Positions 11,993-24,266 are shown, counted from the first letter of the stretch. The stretch: DNA of 64,000 bases from Paramecium octaurelia (GCA_905182995.1 CAJJDP010000009.1:795957-859956), one strand, 5' to 3'. Made by a program: numbers and translations. The notes: a model not told the origin generated them from the sequence alone.

Positions 11993-12756
11993 ATGCAAGG
12001 TGCAAGGTTTGTAGAAACTAATTTGGTTCAGAAGATGCTCCGTAATCAAAGTTATGAATTTCACAAGAAGAAATTAGATGAAATTTAAACGGAGTAATGA
12101 AGTTATTGTTAAGATTTAGCAAAAAGCCAAGATTTGCTTTCAAAGATTTGCCAGTACTAAGTAAAACATAACAATTAAAAGCACAATCATCTAGATTTCA
12201 GAAATCTGAATAAAGAAAGCGGATTGATGAATAAAATCAATTTTTAACTTCGCATATCATAGATATTCAAGAAGGCAAAACATCTCAATTCAGATCTATA
12301 TGGACAGTATAAAATTTAAGAGAGAAAGCGTATGTAAGTTGAATGGTTTAGCTTTAAGGCAGACACTTCATTGTGGAGTGAGAATGCATTGGGAAAGAGG
12401 TTGCATTCCCCTTTGAGAAGAAAATAATAATAAAAAATAGATGAAGAAAACTATGAACTACAAAAAAGATTAGAACTTACAAAATAAATACTAATTGAAA
12501 AATAATAAGAGTAAATTCATAGATATGAAAAATTAAGGGATCATATGACCAGAGTAAGTATAAGTTAATTAATCAGATTAAACCCAAAGGTCAAAGTTCT
12601 CCAATGATGAAAACTCATTTTCCATCTGTTAAAAGTAAAAGTACTACGTAATTGATAAATAAACAATATCAATCTGATTCATTAATGCATAATAGTAAGA
12701 TGAATGATTTGTTAAAATCAGAAATAAATCTTAGCAAGATATCAAAATTAGAATGA
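11993..12756 (+). CDS. Basic coiled-coil protein, possibly cilia-associated, 231 aa
   Basis: ATG 11993 to TGA 12754-12756 has three introns (12094-12113, 12334-12358, 12554-12576), and the spliced length is in frame. The protein is Lys/Arg/Gln-rich. It has two helical segments, around RSSRFQKSEQRKRIDEQN and RRKQQQKIDEENYELQKRL, that loosely resemble the short helical repeats of CFAP97/Hemingway proteins. That similarity is by eye only. The C-terminal 70 residues are Ser/Lys-rich and probably disordered. It lies 133 bp after the pseudokinase-MORN gene on the same strand. Confidence 0.7.
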
Positions 12757-12812
12757 ATTGAAAATCATTTATTATTAATATAATTTATTAATTTAGCAAT
12801 TCTTAGATTAAG

Positions 12813-15800
12813 ATGAGTGGGTTTATTCATTACCAAATAGAAACAACAAACTCAGGATTGGATACATACTCAAATTAGAGAAATGTTAATTATTAATAAT
12901 CGACGATTTTGTAAATTGATGATTAAATTATTAAGGTCTGAAGATTATAAATTAAAATCCAATCCCATCACTTAGGAGTATATATAATTGTCGGATTAAA
13001 CATCTTTTTAAAAGATTATTGAAACCAAAGACAGGGGTATCGAAATAATTATAAATAGAAATTGCAAATCTAAGAGAAAGTGTGAATTCATAGAACAACT
13101 AAATATCTGATTTAATGAAAGAATTAGATTAATGGAAAAATAAGTATAAATAATTACAAGCTGAAAAAGGAACTAGTAGAATTACAACACTTTATTAAGG
13201 CAACGATTTAGAAATTAATTAATACAAAGATGAGATCAATAAGCTTAGATAAGAGAATAGTGAATATAAGTTTAAATTAGAACGAAATATAAATGTAAAT
13301 GTTGTTCCAAATGATTATGAAGTCAATTCATTAAAAATGCAGATTAAATAAATGGAAGAATAATTAAAGAAAACAACATATGTTACATCTGCTCCAAATT
13401 AAGAAATTACTTTATTGAAAGATCAAATCAAATAATTAACAGCAGAAAAGGAAGATCTCCTTAAAGCCAAAACCTTATTGTAAAATTAACAATAATAATA
13501 AATTTCAATTCAATAATCAAAAATACAAATTCAATAAGGCAGCTCTAAAATAACATTTGGTTCGGATTTAGACTAATTTAGAAATGAAAGAGATGATTAT
13601 AAAAGAAGAATCAAATTATTAGAGGAGAAAATACAAGAACAATAACAAGAAATAAAAAGATTGAATTTTAATTGTGAATCCTACATTTAAGAAGTTTAAC
13701 AATCCTCTATCAGATCTACCAATAAAAACTAAAATTTAGAAATCTAAGGATATTTATAACGGATATCTGCTTTGCAACATGAAGTCTTGGTTTGGCAAGA
13801 TCGTTATAAAGCTGTATCAACTCAAGAACAAGTATTAACATTTGAACAAAAGATTAGGGAAAAAGATATTTAGATTACACAATTGTAAGAAAGACTTAAG
13901 CAATTAGAATTCTAAATAGACTAATTAAAATTGGAGGCAGAAAAATCTAAAAAAGAGATCAATGGATATAAAATTAGTTTTGAAAGCAAAAAATCAGAAA
14001 TTTAAGAGGTTGAGGTCTTAAAAAACAAAATTGTTGAAATGGAATAAGATATTCTGATATTGATTCAAGATTTAAATGAAAGAGATTAAAGAATCAGTTC
14101 CACATAGAATGAATATTAAGAGGAGATTAATATATTAAGAAATCAGTAGGAAACTGAATATCAATTGTAATTGAATTAATTGAGAGAAGAAAAATAAAAA
14201 TACCAATAAGATTATGAAAGATTATCAAATGAATTTATGATATTTTAGAGACAAAGTGAATAATAAAAAGGCAGTTCTTTAGAAATTGATTCTTTGAGAT
14301 AAAGGATTGTGGAATTAGAATACTAATTAAAAAATTAAAATTAATAATATTAAATTCTTTAAACTTAGTTTTAACAGTATTAATCATCATCATAAAGTTA
14401 ATATGAATCGACAAGTATTAAGGAAGATTATTTCACTTTATAAAATTAATATAGGATAATTTAATCTGAAATATAATCTTATAAGGATCTCATCAAGAAA
14501 TATCAAAGCGATCAAGAAGAATTATATTAAGAAAATTTATATTTAAAATCATAAAAGTCACAAATTGAGAAAAATAATCATCATTACACTAGCATCTAAA
14601 GTGAATTTTAAGTTATACAAGAGAGATGCAATCAATATTAGAATGAGATCTAATAGTTAAATGAATAAATAAGAAAATATAGAAATGAGTATGAATCCTT
14701 AAATTAAAATTACTTACTTATATAGAGAGAGAGTGAAGTGAAGTATTCAATTTAAAACAACAAAGAGATTGAAGTACTAAAACAAAGGATTAATCAATAT
14801 GAATAACGTATTTAATCATATGAATCTTAAATATCATAATTAAGGACATAGCTATAAAATCAAGAATCTCAGTTTGAGATATCATTTAAGGAAAGATTGA
14901 GAGTGGAAATGCAAATTGTTGAATAGAGAGTGAATTCATAAGGAGTATTAGAATTATCATAATAATAATAAAAATACAGATAATTGCAAAGTCAATATGA
15001 TCAATTACAAATCAAATATTAGGATTCAAATAGCGAATTGAGATAAGTTAAAGAGTAGTTTACTAAACAAAGTCAATTCGAGAGTTAGAATTTAAGAGAT
15101 TAATTGTAATAATTGAGATAAATAAACTTGTAATTGAATTCCGAAATATCAAATTTGAGAGAGTAAAGTTTGAAATATAAGAATGAATATGAATTAATTA
15201 ATTAGAGATTTGTTACTGTTTAAAGAGAAAGTGAAGTATATAAGAATAGTTCTCTTCAGGTAGATAGACTGAGTAGCAGATTAAGGGAAGTGGATTATGA
15301 ATTACAAACAAAAAATTAATAGATCAATTAATTACAATTAGAAATGAGGAATTTAGAAGTTCAGATTAGAGATGAGTTGGAAAAGTAATTCATTTCTAGA
15401 TTGACCATAGAAAGAAAGAATTTGGAGGATCGCTTATAACAACAAGACAATTAAGAATTATAATAATTATCTTATTAGCTATAATAAACACAAATGGAGT
15501 TAAATCAATATAGATCTAAGTATTAGTAACTAGAATAATAATTTAATTCAAGTAAGATTGAAATCACTTAGATTAGATCTCAATAATCAAATATTAGTAA
15601 TGAATAAGTAAAAGAATTTAAATTAAGAATTACAGAACTGGAACATGAAATAAACACTCTAAACATTGAAATTGAGAGATAAAAAAATATAAGATAAGAA
15701 TAGGAGAATAAAATTCAAATTCTAATTACAAATATAACTGAATATGAATCACGTTTGCATATTTTAGAATAAGAAAATGCAAGATTGGAAGGTAAAGTTA

Positions 15801-16105
15801 AAAAATAAATTGTTTATGAAAAGCAAAATGATTAATATATTGTGAGTTAATTAGGAGGATAGGAGAGTTCTAAAAAGAATGTCTAAATTGTAACAAGATA
15901 ATCTGAAATAAATTAAGTATCCTAGATTCCTATATCAAACAATTAATACATTGATAGATTTTAATCTTCAAATGATGTACAGTATTCTTAAGTTTCATAA
16001 AGAATAGTTAGTCCTCGATCTTAAGTTTAAATCTATTAAAGTCCTGATTATACGTAAAATCAATATATTATATATTAATTAGTTCTTAAACATAGAAAAT
16101 AATGA
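12813..16105 (+). CDS. Large coiled-coil protein, 1081 aa
   Basis: ATG 12813 to TGA 16103-16105 has two introns near the start (12911-12935 and 13037-13058). The rest is one long exon that I read through without meeting a TGA. About residues 60-1010 are almost continuous heptad-type coiled coil, very rich in Gln, Glu, Leu and Lys; many Gln codons are TAA/TAG. A short non-helical head precedes it, and a Ser/Pro/Gln-rich tail of about 70 residues follows (VSPRS, SPDY). It is probably a structural protein of cilia, basal bodies or cortex. No specific family can be claimed, because coiled-coil sequence alone is not diagnostic. Confidence 0.85.
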
Positions 16106-16171
16106 CGACTAAAAACGTGAAATAGACTATAATGTCATCAGCATATTAAGGATGATAATTTTTATTTAATA

Positions 16172-16666
16172 TCATAGTTATTTTTAATAAAATGATTTTC
16201 TAAAACTAAAAGGTTCACTGTTCTTGGACTTGAGTAAGAAATTTTGATTAGACTTGTTGAATGTAAAATAGGAGTAAAATGAATCTTATGTGGATTAAGT
16301 TTTAGTCTTTTGTCCATATGATCTATTGGAATTGGGTGGTTCACACTGGAGAAATGCACAAAATTGTTTATTTTTTGGCAATTTTAGCGATGATTTAACT
16401 AATTATTTATTATGAATTTCTCTATTCGATGATAGAGTAGGTTTCCTAATTAGACGACCCAAACTATTTCTTTCATGAACATAGGGAACAAACACTTCTT
16501 CATTTTTAATTAAACAATTAATAGGATGTGTTGGTTCATTTAAGCTGTCTTAGATCAAACGTTATCTAAATAGCCTGTTCTATTGATTAGTAGCTTTTCT
16601 GAGTAGATGGGATTTGCGAAAGTAGATTGTTTCATTTCTCAAAGCATCATTAATTTGAGAACTCAT
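16172..16666 (-). CDS. Hypothetical basic protein, 164 aa
   Basis: A single exon on the minus strand has ATG at the complement of 16664-16666 and TGA at the complement of 16172-16174. It is Asn/Ser/Lys/Arg-rich, with LLRKATNQQNRLFRQRLIQ near the N-terminus, VPYVHERNSLGRLIRKPT in the middle and an aromatic/Ser-rich C-terminus. No domain is recognised. Its stop lies 66 bp from the stop of the convergent 1081-residue coiled-coil gene, so the two 3' ends share a very short spacer. Confidence 0.6.
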
Positions 16667-16783
16667 TAATTTTAATTAATTTAGTTATCTTGTTTTGACT
16701 TTCCATTCCAATTTTAATGTTAAATACAAGAAAAATGATTGAGTTTACTATAAAAATAATGAATGTATAATTTAAGTTGGATA

Positions 16784-17712
16784 TCATTTTACTTAATTTT
16801 TGTATAGATACTTACTCTCTTAACTGTTACTTCGATAACTGATTTAAGCTTCAGTTTTTAAATGTGAATATGACATTGGACTAAAGAATATCAATTTATT
16901 TATATACCAAGGCTGTCGAATAAAGACAGGCTATTTGATGGCTTTGGTTTCGGCATAATTAGTCACTGATATCTTACGAATTGGGATTCTTTCTGGTGAG
17001 TTTTTATAACTATTGATTTGAGATTCTATTATTAATGATACTTACTATTAGATACAGATATATCCTCATTGAGTTGGCTGGGTTTTCTTTGATGTGTGTA
17101 ATTAGTTTGGTTTAATTTTTTTTTATGGTATGTCGTATCATATTCTTCATGGATAGGTTCAGTTACAAGTTTGGTGTGTTTTTGTTAGTTTTAATTAACA
17201 GCTTTACGAAGTTCACTTTGATAGATTACTATATCTTTATTCTTCTATTTAATTTATTGTTCATATTCTTAGATCATTTAAATTTATTATTCTCTTTCGA
17301 TTACGAAATCATCAATTTTTTACTACAAGGTTTCTGTGTAGATTCTCAACTGTTATTCAATTCGAATATGTTAACGAACATCAGCTTCAAGTTTTTGAAT
17401 CAAAGTCTCATATTGGGTCTGAGATTCGATTTATTATGTTTTTTCTTCTAATTCCACTTTGGTTTTAATTAGATAGATGACTATTTATTTGAAATAATTC
17501 ATAATGATGATGGTGTCTACTTGACTGAGTGTTGATTTGTTATCATCAATGGGAATGACTTTTGATAAATAATCTTTTGAAGATTTGTCCAATTTCTAAG
17601 TGATTTCTATAAACATATCTACAATGGTGTTCGAGTGTTATGAGTATTTCTTAACATTCCTATAAGATTCTGTCATTTATTTGATGTTAAAATAGTTCTC
17701 TTTGCTATCCAT
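16784..17712 (-). CDS. Coiled-coil protein, 302 aa
   Basis: The start ATG is the complement of 17710-17712. One intron (17026-17045) keeps the frame, and the stop is the complement of 16784-16786. Residues ~25-75 resemble a helical bundle (TIVDMFIEITQKLDKSSKDY). Residues ~90-165 form a Gln/Glu-rich coiled coil. The C-terminus is Lys/Ser-rich and contains SPERIPIRKIS. No family is recognised. Its ATG is only 32 bp from the ATG of the divergent CFAP96-like gene, so the two must share a promoter region. Confidence 0.72.
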
Positions 17713-17744
17713 TTAACTGATTAATTAATTATTATATAATTTTT

Positions 17745-18845
17745 ATGTCTGAAAGGGAAGCCACATTAAAAGATATAAGCAAAAAGGCCATAGCAGATAC
17801 AGAGAAATTAGCCACCGTCTAGAGATTCGGACTCTTTTCATCCCCTGTTCCCCTGGGTATGGGTGATAATAGTTACGACAATAAGCCAAGACGTTTTACT
17901 ATTTGTGTTAATACTTAGCTGCTCGTAATGAATAAGGTAAGCCAATCACCTCTCCTGCAAACATGAAAGCCACAGCTCCTCAATCAGGCAAAATTAAGTC
18001 ATCCTACTTCAGCTAACTAGGCTTTACGACCATTGGCGATAAATACATAGACCCTGAAAGAAAAATAAGGATTCAGGAATTGGAAGAAAATAAAAAATAT
18101 GCCTCGGATGATAAAAAGAATTTTGTTCCTCCTTCTGGATACAAAGAGTTAGTTGGAGGAGTGTATCCACACTAAAATGATTATGAAATCCCAAAAGGCC
18201 CCAACAATCATAAAGATAAAGATGGCAGAGTTATAATTGGACCCAAAAATATCACCACAAATCCGGCATCTAAGAATTTGGGACATTTCCCAAAACACGA
18301 AAAGGATGAATACAATCGTTATAGACAATTTGAAAGGGAAAGAATCTTTAAAGAATAAAAAATGCTCAAAGATAAATAACCATTCAAAAGCACCATTTAC
18401 ACAACTGATAATTTCAGCACTGATAAGTAGGTCTTTGGAGAGACCAATTTACCTAAAGTAAACGTGTATATGAATGTAGCCAACCCAAGTCAAAGAATTT
18501 AAACCTAATATCATGAAACATGAGGCTCCCTTTAAACCTTCAAATCCAACTAAAAGTGGTGAGACTGGCTGTCTAAGCAAATATCCTCAATATAAGGGAG
18601 ATCCTCTTAAACCTACCTAGAGAATAGACTTTGTCAAAGGAAAAGATCCCTTCAAGTAAATATCATAGTTAGAATAGACCCAATCATTTAATGGAAATGG
18701 TCAGACCCACTCCTAGCATTTCATGTTTTCCTCACAATCTTAAAAGAGAATTAAACAATAGAATGTTTTGAGTCATCATAAATTAACAATATATTTAATA
18801 TCAAGAGGACTCTTTCATCTCATTTATCATTTCCACCATCGATGA
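17745..18845 (+). CDS. CFAP96/C4orf47-like ciliary protein, 350 aa
   Basis: Two introns (17893-17918, 18458-18479) give a continuous frame. The sequence follows the UPF0602/C4orf47 (CFAP96) pattern: RFGLFSSP near the N-terminus, FTTIGDKYIDP (compare the family's ITVGDKY), PPSGYKELVGG, then IITTNPASKNLGH-like residues resembling the family's YTNPxKKGTG, and PFKSTIY and APFKPSNP repeats. In other organisms this family localises to cilia and centrosomes. The last ~30 residues are less convincing and the true end could be slightly different. I am fairly sure of the family from these ordered motifs but had no alignment. Confidence 0.7.
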
Positions 18846-18868
18846 AGTAGATATCGATAAATTTTGAC

Positions 18869-19965
18869 TCAAAGGTGTATGAATTTTATAATTTGTTTAT
18901 GAATTCTACATATTGATGAATGCAATACCTCCAATTGCTCAAAGGTCTATTAAATCTATTTCATAGCACTTGTTTTGGACTTTTCAAATCTTATCTCCTT
19001 AAATCAATTAAATTATTTTTCTAATTATTTATTATCATCTAGAATTAATAGTTATCAATTGTTAATTTTTTTATTTACTCATTCTTATATTCTAAATCTA
19101 TTTCAATTTCTCTTACTCTATTCCTATATGCTTCTAATTATAAGTTCTATTGATTTATTTAATTATTTAACGAATCAATAATATTCTTAGCATTTTTCTC
19201 AATGGCATAAATCCTTTCTAATTCTAATTCTAAGGAAGTCATTCGCCGATTCAATTCCAGATATTTGGATTTCCAATCCTCCTAACTCAAATTATTCATC
19301 ACTATTGAGGAACTTCTACCCTTTGGTACTTTTTGACGGACAGGTCCATTTATGCTCTTTTTTTGGAACCGATCTATTCTCATTACTATTTACAATATTC
19401 AAGAGCTGATTCTCCACTTAATTAGAATTCTTTCGTGTGATGTTCTGTTTCGGAGATAAGGATGTGCAGGACCTTTACATTTAAGTACACTTATCCTTTT
19501 TAAAATACTTACTCAAACTCTTCAGGGGTTGCATAATCGAGATTGGAATAACATTAGTATTCTAATTAATCTACTACAATTAAACTCTATATTGCATTCG
19601 TTAAATAATTATAAAACTCAATTTTAATAAAGCTCTGCATGCTCTTTAATATACACTCTCATCTAAATATGACAATTTCATCATACCACAGAAACTCTAA
19701 TCTATTTACTTGTATACTAGCAAATTCAATATTATTTAGTGATCTCGCCGCCCTGTTAATTTTAATCCTACTTTCACTATCTCAAAATAATGAATCTTTT
19801 TATCTCCAAACCTTGGTATCAACAATTCCTCATACTCTTTGAAATCAAATTTAATAGATATTTGCACTTCGTCTTAATTGCATTTTTGTCTTAATTTCTT
19901 CATTGATTACTTTTCATATCTCATGACTCTGTGATCCTATACTTACTTCCCTTTAGTGTTATCAT
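18869..19965 (-). CDS. Hypothetical coiled-coil protein, exon structure uncertain
   Basis: Minus-strand exons with clear protein character span this region. An N-terminal part (ATG at the complement of 19963-19965 or 19922-19924) reads KKLRQKCNQDEVQISIKF. A central part contains EFYNYLTNAIQSL and NLDYATPEEFEQVFQKGQ. A C-terminal coiled coil contains EDWKSKYLELNRRMTSLELE. Joining them needs several introns. Those at 19927-19946 and about 19370-19389 fit well, but the junctions between 19640 and 19830 are ambiguous because two frames both look coding there. The stop may be at 18961 or, after a last intron, at 18869. No family is recognised. Confidence 0.45.
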
Positions 19966-20028
19966 TACTGAACAACCTTAAGGTTAAAGAAAGAAATTAT
20001 GAGAGAATATAATTATTTATAAATAATA

Positions 20029-20621
20029 ATGGCAGATCAAAGAAATAGAACACCTGAAGATCTAATATATTACTTCTAATAAAATTACTTACATCAAATG
20101 CGTAGGAAAACACACTAAACTATACTATCATTCGAAATTCATAAGAACAAAATTAATAAATCACATTCTACTCACATTCAATAGCCAATCTCATCAGCAT
20201 AGAATCTATTTGATGCCTATATCAAAGAAAGATAACAGAAACGGGAACTCAACTAAACGCTCATTAAACCTTAAAGCAAATCATAGAAATAGCTGAATTA
20301 GATTTTTATTAACAACCGATAGGTTATAAAACGAAATCGTATTGCATCAATATAACCATAACCAGATAAAAGTCTCGAATAGTTAATTTCAAGAAAAAAG
20401 AGTATACATTTTACAATTAATGATTCAAATTAAAATTAAAAAAGAACAATAGGTAGAAGTTTGATGTAAATAGAGAGAAGTGTGACTGGCTGATAAGACC
20501 TGGCAAAGTACATGTAGATCGCAAATAAATCAAATAAATTAGACATGAGACCATATTTAAAGAAACTCATCATCATTTAAATGGCTGGCAAATAGATAAT
20601 GACCATGACACTGAATTCTGA
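20029..20621 (+). CDS. Hypothetical Gln/Lys-rich protein, 186 aa
   Basis: ATG 20029 opens a Gln-, Lys- and Ser-rich frame. A 32-nt intron (20466-20497) that contains an in-frame TGA is needed to reach the convincing C-terminus HHHLNGWQIDNDHDTEF. The stop is TGA 20619-20621, and the spliced length is a multiple of three. Without splicing the protein would end at 20493 with 154 residues. The N-terminal half has EDLIYYFQQNYLHQMRRKTH and polybasic stretches. No domain is recognised. Confidence 0.6.
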
Positions 20622-20758
20622 TCTTTATTATTATTATTAATATGAATTTGGTGAAGTGTTTTAATTATAAAATTATTATAGATTCTAACATTATTTTATA
20701 ACTAATCTATGATATCTCTTAATTATTAATACTCTAATAAGGATATTTTAATTATAAG

Positions 20759-21175
20759 ATGAAAGAAATTCCACATTCAGAAAATAAGCAAATACCATTA
20801 TGGCTCATCAAGAGTCTTCAATTAATGGAACTATTAAAGATGCTGCGTGAAGAAGTCAACTCTTACGATGAGCAATCAAGGTTAACGTCAAAACCTAAAG
20901 GTAATGTCAATCAAATTTTAGATGATTTTATTGAACAATGCTTTGATAATGCCTCAAATGACATTAACTCTCCTTTCTCTTCGTTCTTAGAACAAACAGA
21001 TTAAGATCATTACATAACAAAGAGAGGTAATGGCTGCTCTTTTTAAAATGGTCTTAAAGTTTTTAAGTGTAAAGAATGCTCTGAAGATTTCAGTACGCCA
21101 TAAAGGTTAGGAAACCACACCTCGAAAAGGCATCTTAGTATTGAAAGAAAAAAGAAACAGATCAAAAAAAATTGA
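20759..21175 (+). CDS. C2H2 zinc-finger protein, 138 aa (first copy)
   Basis: A single exon encodes a 138-residue protein. The N-terminal 80 residues are helical and acidic. Near residues 108-128 there is one classical C2H2 finger: FKCKECSEDFSTPQRLGNH followed by a final H, spacing C-x2-C-x12-H-x4-H. A basic tail (RKKKQIKK) that could act as a nuclear signal follows. It probably binds nucleic acid, but one finger alone gives no target. The C-terminal codons of this gene and of NOP56 face each other about 210 bp apart. The identical second copy at 22109-22525 is probably an assembly artefact. Confidence 0.72.
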
Positions 21176-21385
21176 AAGTCATCTAAATTTTCCTTTTATA
21201 TAATAATAAGATTTTAGATTTTTTTTTAATAATAATTTATTATTAGATTTCTTTATAAATACAATTAATAAAATCGTAACTGTGTAAGGTTAAGCTGTGG
21301 GCTCTGAACTCTATCCATTTTTAATATATAGAGTTCCTAAAATGGAATTGTGTGTAACATTTTTATTTAATATACTATTTATATA

Positions 21386-22061
21386 TCATTATTATTTTGA
21401 TGCTTTTCTCTTCTTTTTTGGAGCTTCTTATGGTTATTCTACTTCTTCTTCTTGGACTTCTTCTACAACCTTTTTAGATTTGGCTTTCTTTGACTTCTTA
21501 TCCTTCTTGGTCAATTGTTTTTCACTTTCAAAATAGAGTCCCTCTCCTTTTAATTCAGTCAAGACTTCATCCATAATATCCGTATTTTTGTTCAATTCTC
21601 CTCCAGCAGTCAAGAACTTTAATCTTTGTTCCATTTGATCCTTCAACTTGACTCCAAACTTTTCAGTTGGTTAGATCAAGAAATGATCCAATCTTGAAGC
21701 AATAGCACACTTGTTGGCTAGATTTCTAGTAAAATTAAATGGGCATAAAATACCTAGAGATTTTTCCTTTATCAGTTCCATTAGCTCTTCCAATGTAAGT
21801 ACTGTGATATAATAAACCATATTTAGGAGTATTTCCTCTAGTTTTCAAGGCTCTGAACAATGCTTTTTCAGCTCCTAAGATTTGGATGGTAGAAGCAGGA
21901 TATTTAGCAAGATTAATCAATGATCCAGCATGAGCTATCAATTTGGCAGCTACATTTTCACCAATCAAAGCTGTGAGATTTGGTGCAATGGTAGTCATTT
22001 TATTCTTCAAATATTCTTGAATATTGTCTCTGAATTCAAATTGATTGAGTACTCTAATACA
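21386..22061 (-). pseudogene. Truncated duplicate of the NOP56 C-terminal half
   Basis: This repeats the last part of NOP56, including the intron at 21726-21753 and the basic tail, then stops abruptly at the N at 22062. It has no 5' end of its own. It is best explained as the left half of an unmerged assembly overlap, not a biological gene fragment. Confidence 0.75.
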
Positions 22062-22062
22062 N

Positions 22063-23411
22063 TATCTCTTAATTATTAATACTCTAATAAGGATATTTTA
22101 ATTATAAGATGAAAGAAATTCCACATTCAGAAAATAAGCAAATACCATTATGGCTCATCAAGAGTCTTCAATTAATGGAACTATTAAAGATGCTGCGTGA
22201 AGAAGTCAACTCTTACGATGAGCAATCAAGGTTAACGTCAAAACCTAAAGGTAATGTCAATCAAATTTTAGATGATTTTATTGAACAATGCTTTGATAAT
22301 GCCTCAAATGACATTAACTCTCCTTTCTCTTCGTTCTTAGAACAAACAGATTAAGATCATTACATAACAAAGAGAGGTAATGGCTGCTCTTTTTAAAATG
22401 GTCTTAAAGTTTTTAAGTGTAAAGAATGCTCTGAAGATTTCAGTACGCCATAAAGGTTAGGAAACCACACCTCGAAAAGGCATCTTAGTATTGAAAGAAA
22501 AAAGAAACAGATCAAAAAAAATTGAAAGTCATCTAAATTTTCCTTTTATATAATAATAAGATTTTAGATTTTTTTTTAATAATAATTTATTATTAGATTT
22601 CTTTATAAATACAATTAATAAAATCGTAACTGTGTAAGGTTAAGCTGTGGGCTCTGAACTCTATCCATTTTTAATATATAGAGTTCCTAAAATGGAATTG
22701 TGTGTAACATTTTTATTTAATATACTATTTATATATCATTATTATTTTGATGCTTTTCTCTTCTTTTTTGGAGCTTCTTATGGTTATTCTACTTCTTCTT
22801 CTTGGACTTCTTCTACAACCTTTTTAGATTTGGCTTTCTTTGACTTCTTATCCTTCTTGGTCAATTGTTTTTCACTTTCAAAATAGAGTCCCTCTCCTTT
22901 TAATTCAGTCAAGACTTCATCCATAATATCCGTATTTTTGTTCAATTCTCCTCCAGCAGTCAAGAACTTTAATCTTTGTTCCATTTGATCCTTCAACTTG
23001 ACTCCAAACTTTTCAGTTGGTTAGATCAAGAAATGATCCAATCTTGAAGCAATAGCACACTTGTTGGCTAGATTTCTAGTAAAATTAAATGGGCATAAAA
23101 TACCTAGAGATTTTTCCTTTATCAGTTCCATTAGCTCTTCCAATGTAAGTACTGTGATATAATAAACCATATTTAGGAGTATTTCCTCTAGTTTTCAAGG
23201 CTCTGAACAATGCTTTTTCAGCTCCTAAGATTTGGATGGTAGAAGCAGGATATTTAGCAAGATTAATCAATGATCCAGCATGAGCTATCAATTTGGCAGC
23301 TACATTTTCACCAATCAAAGCTGTGAGATTTGGTGCAATGGTAGTCATTTTATTCTTCAAATATTCTTGAATATTGTCTCTGAATTCAAATTGATTGAGT
23401 ACTCTAATACA
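22063..23411. repeat. Second copy of the 1349-bp block
   Basis: This copy matches 20713-22061 base for base where compared. It contains the second zinc-finger ORF and the NOP56 3' half that is continuous with the intact NOP56 5' half. Confidence 0.9.
22109..22525 (+). CDS. C2H2 zinc-finger protein, second identical copy
   Basis: The reading frame is identical to that at 20759-21175, with the same single C2H2 finger and basic tail. Because the surrounding 1349 bp is also identical and an N lies between the blocks, this is probably the same locus recorded twice. Confidence 0.55.
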
Positions 23412-24266
23412 TAGATCTTTTAGAGTAGACAAATCTATTTCTGAGATGTCTTAACCCATGGATATCTTGGCTGCTTCTACAATTTGTTTAGCCAATTCAG
23501 CATCTGTTGTGAGTTCTTCGATAGCTTCCAAAGCTTCATCATTGATATTCTTCTTGTCTCCATAGGTATCAACAATTCTGGTGAAGACTCTATTGTCTGT
23601 GACAATCTTGGCCAATTCTGGGAAATGCCATGAGTACCATTCTTTGATTCTCATACTTAATGTGTTTAGATCTTTATCCAATTATTCAATGATGCTGATA
23701 GCCTAAGTTACATGTTTGTCTTCTCTGTTGATATCCAATTTCACCTTGTTTCTGGATACTTGATGTGCCAAACCGAGTTAGGCTTAAATGTAATCTCTTT
23801 CTTTGAAATCTTCATTTCTCAAGAAATCAACGAAGTGTGTTCTAATACCTCTGAACACTTGGGCTGTGGCTTCGTTCATTTTACTCTTCAAATTCAAATA
23901 TTATTGGAGTCCAGCAGCCAGACCTTTGTCACATATTGCAATTTAGAAACTAGTATAAATTAGTGGGATTACTTGCTCTTCTTTCCAACAGGAGGGAGAT
24001 TGGTTGATAAGAAATCGACCAACTCTTATGTAACGGTGCCTGTGTGGATTGCTAAGGCATTGTTCAATGCGATTTCAGCAGAAATAAAAGGTTGAAATGC
24101 CTGAATAAGGAATGATGATTACTTTCAAGTGACATACTTCTGCGAATTAAGCAAAGTCAGAGAATTGCTTTTGAATCTATTTCGATTTGACATTTGTTTC
24201 ATCGACAGTATCACATTAAAATAAGGCTAAACCAGCTGCTGCCTCAAATAAATAAAATGTGCTCAT
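22736..24266 (-). CDS. NOP56: NOP56, box C/D snoRNP core protein, 480 aa
   Basis: ATG is the complement of 24264-24266, with three introns (24101-24137, 23950-23972, 23076-23103), and the spliced length is in frame. N-terminal domain: FEAAAGLAL start, [15 protein letters not shown]. Middle: [28 protein letters not shown]. The Nop domain is highly conserved: [57 protein letters not shown]. The tail is Lys-rich ([21 protein letters not shown]). It should assemble with fibrillarin, NOP58 and the 15.5K protein on box C/D snoRNAs to guide rRNA 2'-O-methylation in the nucleolus. The 37-nt first intron is longer than most here. Confidence 0.95.

Larger units (their letters stand above)
20713..22061. 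repeat. First copy of a duplicated 1349-bp block
   Basis: The sequence 20713-22061 recurs at 22063-23411 with an offset of exactly 1350, and the two are identical in every stretch I compared. A single N (22062) separates them. The right-hand copy joins smoothly into the rest of the NOP56 gene, and the left-hand copy joins the sequence upstream of the zinc-finger gene. This is the pattern left by two contigs whose overlapping ends were placed side by side rather than merged. Confidence 0.9.

Noticed and set aside
17125-17451. Plus-strand 108-residue hydrophobic ORF.
   Set aside because: It is the antisense shadow of the 302-residue coiled-coil gene on the minus strand.
20759-22525. Two tandem zinc-finger genes as recent paralogues.
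   Set aside because: Identity extends through introns and non-coding DNA to an N at the junction; an assembly overlap explains it better.
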